From Dipylidium caninum (lineage: Eukaryota > Platyhelminthes > Cestoda > Cyclophyllidea > Dipylidiidae): DNA of 64,000 nt. The position numbers were made by a program, and so were the translations under genes. Positions 58,541-64,000 of the stretch are shown piece after piece. The notes beneath the pieces are model-generated. The model worked only from the letters and a program-made list of their open reading frames with translations. It was not told the origin of the DNA and did not search any database. Location of the stretch: positions 21,096-85,095 of the forward strand of contig QEYB01000397.1 of assembly GCA_017562135.1 (NCBI GenBank), in the 5' to 3' direction. Each line of letters begins with the position of its first letter. Within the stretch, counting starts at the first letter, position 1.

Positions 58541-61500
58541 CTTCTCCCTTTCTCCATCACTTCCTCTCCCGCTTCCCCTTACCCTGAGAGTCATCTACAT
58601 AAGGACATATGATAAGTGTGATATACGTAGCCGGAGCCTAGTTGCAAGCATTTGTGCTCCCCTACGGCTTTTGTCTGCCACACATGACATTTTGGTGAGT
58701 GGCCTGATAGTCACAAGTGAGAGAAGGGAACGGGGGTACAGGGGATGAGCATGGAGTGGGCAAATGGAGGCAACCTTGCGATGTGGGAGTGCGGACATGG
58801 GGGTTTGGTGGTTTTCTGGAAGAGAAAAGTTGGAGTAAGTGGGGCAAAAGTTGTGAGGAAAGGCGCAGTTATGAGACGAGAGGGAGAGGGGAGAGGAGAG
58901 AGGGTAGTGCAGAGGTGTAAGAAACTGTGGCGGGGGGAAGGCGGCAAAGAAGGCTGGGTGATGTCAATCGGAGCATTGTCTCCCCCAGCCCAGTAGCGTG
59001 ATGAAATGGTCACCTGAGAGAGGAAATGGCGTCCTGCGCTCAAGTAGGCAGAACTTGAGTGGGGCAGAGTGCATGGGGGCGTATTACCATTACCAGTGGC
59101 CAGATGACTTTTGGGATGCTGCTTGGAAGAGTGTTAAGGATATCTGCGAAGATGGCGCTGATGCAAAGAGCCTTCTTTCGCACTTTTCCCCAACTTTACT
59201 CGTCGCCATGAGCTGTCGAGGCTACTTCCCTGCATCGGACCAGTGCTAAAATTACCCTTCTCAGTGATTATTCCCTGTCTGACCTGTTCGGACTTGCGAA
59301 TAACAGGGCAGTGAGCAGAAGGCATGCGTGCCAGACAGAAGACGAAGAGAGCAACATATGCTCACAATTAGGGTGAGGGTTGACATGGGGGGAGAAAAAA
59401 AGGGCGGGCAAAGAAGCAGGGGATCAGAGGAAGTGGAATCCACCAGACACCGCCGGAGGACGGAAACCTCGTGAGGATGGCCGACTGTTAACAGGCGGTC
59501 AGACGTCTCAAGGCGGAGTGACGTTGTTCCAGCATCCCTTTGTCGGCGGTGATGGTGGACGAGCCTACGCATCGACTGCACGTTCAGGCTTTTGTTTCGA
59601 GTCTTGCTGTTGACGCCAATCCGCCCAACTTACCAATGCTTCCTCACATCCCCATCGTCCGCTTTCGCCAGTCACACCATTGCCAAGTGAGGGTAGCACC
59701 AGCACAGGAGTTCGTGTGAAGAAACGGGGCTTTGGTGAGATGACGTGATTTGACGTGAACATGTCACGTTACCACGGTGAATGGCGCAAGTTAAGAGATC
59801 CCACTTACTCTCTCCCCAAACTTCACTCTTCTTCAGCTCAAGTCATCATTTTTTCTCTGCGATATACCGGATAATCCCATATACACACATGATATACACG
59901 CATACATCACACCTAGTTGAATACAGAAAATTTCCACATTCTCAATGAGACCACTACCAACTAACAAATGTCCATCTAATTATACCAATGACGCAGCACC
60001 CACGTCCAGTAAATAAATGCTACGCCCAGTAGGACAAGTACAAAGCCAATCAGCCCACCTGCTAACCTTATAACTCCTACTCGCAAAACATTCTACACTA
60101 TGCCCAAAGGAACATCAAATCCACATACTAGGAAGAAGAACCCTTTACACAAGAGACTTTGCAAGTAACCAATTACTACTATTGCATATACAGATGCATA
60201 TATGCATATATGCACTAGAAACATGTCACTGAAGCCACAAAACCAGTCAAACTTCTCCAAATATCCACCTCATCTGTGTCCTTTCAACAGCGGAAAGTCT
60301 ATTTTAACGATTCTTCCCATACTTGACCCTTCGTCTACACGAGGCATCGTCGTCTTTTCGCCAAACTATACCCATCCTCATCATTTCCTATACTTTCGAA
60401 ATACTTGCCATTACGTTTAAGGGCCTCGACGGAATGCTCGGTGCCTGGTGCCACTGAATCTCTTCCACACTAAACGCTTTCGTTTTCTCCACTCTAAGAA
60501 TATCCCAAATATTTTCTTTCATCCAATAGCCTTTTTGAACGCAATGCTCCCCACCCCACTCATCTCCCACGCTTTACCTGCTATAGGCATTCAGTGCTTT
60601 CGCGGCCACAAGCAAATCGCGTATACTCACTCTAGGATCCCGTGATAGCTAATGGAAAAATTTTTCACAAATGTGTACAATATGGAATATTATGACTTCC
60701 TCGCTAGTCGCCGCTTAAAACAACTTTCTCGTATCTTGTCCTGCATTCAAGGGTAGAGAAACCTGAGTAAAGTGGTCGTTTACTTGGCAAATGTTTAAAA
60801 TATGCTCTGAGGCGTACACTCACAGTAGGAGGATATGTTAGGCTCACAATATGTGCTTGAGTTGGAGAACAGGATATGTGGGAAGAAGGACGCGTCAGTG
60901 AATACGAGTGATGTTGGGTCGGTTGCTCAAAATGGGTTGATTTTGCGGCAATTTCACGCATTTCCCTCTATAAGATTTCACAATGAACGACGTCGGCGTG
61001 AGAAATAGTAGACGTATTCTTGGTAGATGATCCTTCGAGAAGAAGCCACTGCACTTGGTTGGACCTTCCCGCTCTTCATACAAAGTCTCTCGGACAAGCC
61101 GTAGGGCTGCAATCGTCTCACCCCCTTCTCAGGTCACCGTTCTGCGGCGATGCAAATGGTGGGCTCTAATTGCAGATAAATTCTCTGCTACCAGCCTACT
61201 CTTGGTATTAGGCGGCCACAATTGGCCACTCTTTGCTCACCCTTCGACTTGTGTTACAATGTGCACCACTGGCGAGTTAAAACTAACTTGTTCATATATT
61301 TGCCACCAGCAGCAAAAGAAAGTGGCAGACGGAAAGGGAGAAAGGTGGGGATATAGGCGACAGATTTTACACTAAGGTGAGTATATACAGTAATCATTAC
61401 AGTAAGTAAAAAGTGGGGAAAGGCGAAAGACACCTGGTGATGATCAAAATATATGAGCGAGAAAAATGTAGAAGATGGGAAAGTAGTTTGTCTGAGGTGG

Positions 61501-64000
61501 GGAGTGGGGGGCCAGGACACTCACATGGAGATGGTAATGTTTGAGAATACTAGTGGCGGTGATGCCCGTTTCTTCTTACTATCAAACCAATCTACGAAGA
61601 GAAGGGATCACTGCCTGGGCCAATCTCGCAGCATACGAATTGCGAAAGCAACTGTGGGTAGCGAAAAGGCCCTGGAAAACACCATCATTTACGCAGTTAT
61701 CGCCGCAACCTACCTACGCTCTCAGTTAATTTCAATGATAGCATGATCTACTAGCCCATAGGGCAATTCGCCCGCTCAGAAGTCTATAAGATTCTAAGAA
61801 ACATACTTGGCAGCACACGTAACATGTCGAAGAAAAGTGAGTTGAGCAAAATGGGCTGCAAACTGCCAACTACATTGTCCAAATGCGTAGGTGAGCAATA
61901 AGGCGTGAGTGGTCAGTGGGTAAAGAGCTTCTAAGGAATTCATTTCTTCCGCACGTGTGAGGTCGTAATGACTTTTGTTGTAGGTAAGAAATTCCCACAC
62001 CACATGCTGAAGTAAACGTGATGGCCTCGTTGGACGTAGCATTGTTTTGCATCACCTCATACGCTAATCGTAAATTAGGCCAACGCACAAAGGGCTGCTT
62101 TTCAGTCGCTTCCACGTTCGCCTGTCTTTCCTCATCAGGAGGGGTGGGAAGTGCCCAACCGGTTACTCTTCAACCCCAACCATTACGCCTGGCGATACTG
62201 TTCCTATTCCTTCCCCCCCCGCCGACCCTTTAGCAGCTAAGCAATTCACATCGAAAATTGACTCACTTGCTACCACCGAAAGAAGGAGCCGTAACATATG
62301 AGAGCCCCATTATGAGAGAAGTCGCTTGTGTCATCCGATTTATTGAATCCCCAATGGTTGGTCGTCCACACTTAATTAGGTGCTAACAGATAGATTTTCT
62401 TTGCCTTTTGCCTAATGCTATTGCGTCAAAGCCCTATCTGGTAGTTCTGAACTCACAATTTCTCATGATTTGACTAATATCCTCATCTGTGTCATCAAAG
62501 ATTGTCTGTTTGACACGATTCTAGGTGCAGCAAACCCGGACCTAGCTGTGGCTGAGGCAGAGGAGAAGGGTTAACCCACGTTAAATATGCCTCAATTCGA
62601 AAACCACCACCACCACCGCCAACACCATTTGGAAAGGCGTCCCATTCAACTCATTCCAGCAAACAAGCTGTCAGAGTAGTTAACTGTCTAGTTGTGAGAA
62701 CTATTCTTCAAATGCCCCCCAAGATAGTTCAATCAAGTGTTGTGGAAATTGCGAATTTTTTAGTTGTTTCGCCTTAAAAATTCCTTTTTCCTGTCTCAAT
62801 TCATCTGCTATTCTGATCCGCATAAAAGTCATTATTACGTTTTCATCGCCTATCCTCCTCCCTCCATTCCTCCATCTAATCTCAGACGACCAGACGGCAG
62901 CTCCGACAAGTGAAACATTTTTTTCCCCACTTCGTGCCAACGTGACCTGAGCAATGACAGCGTTGTTAGTCGAGAATCACATCAATCAATTTCCCAATGT
63001 GTCAACATTTTCAAAATCGCCTCGGCACATATTTCAACTGCCGACCTCTAGGCATGTTAATTGCGTACGCGCTCCTACAAGTTTGTATGCAACTGAGTCT
63101 AGGCATTCCTCACAATTCCGACCCACTGTTTGCCATGGTCGACCTACTTGTCTGCATGTGCGCATCTCTGCTGTCGACTTCTCCACTTTGCCTCAGCACA
63201 GAAGCCAATACTACTGCAGAACCAACTTAATGCGGAAGAAGTGGCGCGTGAGTTCATATCCCTCCATTTATTCCTAGTACCCAATAACACTTGACTCCCT
63301 TTGTCAGTAAGGCGGTAAAAGTCATCGTCGGCGTTGTGGTTCGAGGAGGACACACTTTCTCCCCGTGAAATGGACAGGCGGGCGAGGGCACGGAAGGGGA
63401 CGAGAGCATGGAATGGGGAGTCGGCTTGTAGGCTGCATGCCGTATTTAAGCCTCTAGTTTCTTCCCTGACATTTGTCTTACCTGAACAGACGTAAAGGAT
63501 AGACTCGATATCAATCCTCCTAGGTTAACTGACTGGCGCGTTCGTTGTTCATTTGTCCAATTAATTGGTAGGACCGTGTCGAACTGCGACCACAGCGGAC
63601 GAGGTGTGAAATGAACATATTTGCTTTACTCTCCTTTATTGTCCCGGTCTTTACAGCAGCATCCCGCAGAGTTGCAAGTCGGAACGGACAAGTGGTGGGA
63701 TCTCATATGTATTGGCATGTCGAATAAGAAAACGAAATTGAAATGGAAGTGAAGGGATGGCCGGAAGAGGAGGTGGACTCAGACGTGAAAGCACAGGCGA
63801 AGACGGGAGCGAAGAGTTGGACGTAGAGGAAGGAGGAGGACAAGTGGAGGAGAAAGGAACAGGTATAATGAGGAATAAGCATGAAAAGAAAGCGTTGATG
63901 GAAGTAAAAAATGTTGAAATAGAAAAGACAACTCAATATACCTAAATAAAGGGAAACAGAAGCAAGGAGAAGACGAATTACAAATTGAGAGCATTGCTAT

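Larger units (their letters stand above)
52610..64000. other. Gene-poor right end
   Basis: Apart from R5 (58290-58540) and the G-rich motif at 57760-57778 I see no supported feature. Open frames at 53805-54257, 54740-54973, 58998-59249, 61541-61729 and 62997-63230 could be isolated exons, but none has convincing splice partners or a known family motif. No tRNA or rRNA was noticed anywhere in the window. Confidence 0.4.

Noticed and set aside
62997..63230. Frame with two hydrophobic stretches, membrane-protein-like
   Set aside because: Overlaps another open frame of similar length, no partner exons, no recognised family.

Overview
The window looks like a stretch of animal (metazoan) nuclear DNA. 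Coding sequence is split into short exons with GT-AG borders, introns run from about 60 to 850 bases, there are AATAAA and TATA-like signals, and long gene-poor tracts carry decayed repeats and microsatellites. No operons, ribosome-binding sites or CRISPR arrays are seen. The one gene family I can reconstruct encodes secreted, heavily N-glycosylated proteins with a C-terminal GPI-type tail. Its exon layout and chemistry recall the expanded GP50 antigen family of taeniid tapeworms, so a cestode is my best guess. That is an inference about layout, not a sequence match.

Left end (1-5.3 kb, minus strand): one apparently intact gene, here called gene A. I assembled 15 exons. A 17-residue signal peptide is followed by two tandem copies of a roughly 220-residue module (six exons each: a 107/98, b 97/97, c 144/144, d 95/92, e 100/100, f 126/126 nt), a 36-nt Ser/Thr-rich linker exon, and the first part of the GPI-tail exon, which runs off base 1. 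All junctions keep frame. The two modules can be joined because exon f leaves in phase 1 and exon a enters in phase 1. Just upstream lies a decayed copy of the same promoter and first exon (about 5.15-5.3 kb).

8.7-9.0 kb (minus): an orphan copy of exon f (126 nt, open) with a scrap of first intron, and no other exons.

17.6-20.3 kb (plus): a one-module pseudogene (copy B) with nearly every exon recognisable but several frameshifts and a stop. 25.2-28.0 kb (plus): copy C, broken in its 5' half but with an intact GPI tail, stop codon and poly(A) signal. 29.6-31.6 kb (plus): a fourth, heavily decayed two-module remnant (copies D and E), with a near-perfect 113-bp tandem duplication between the halves. 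Gene A and copies B-E are in divergent orientation.

The rest (about 32-64 kb, and the gaps between copies) shows no gene I can defend. It holds at least eight pairs of old dispersed or local repeats, a mariner-type transposase relic at 36.5-36.9 kb, several microsatellites, one strong G-quadruplex motif, and a few open frames that may or may not be exons. The window reads as a birth-and-death cluster of a surface-antigen-like gene family, with one likely active gene and several dead copies, set in repeat-rich DNA.
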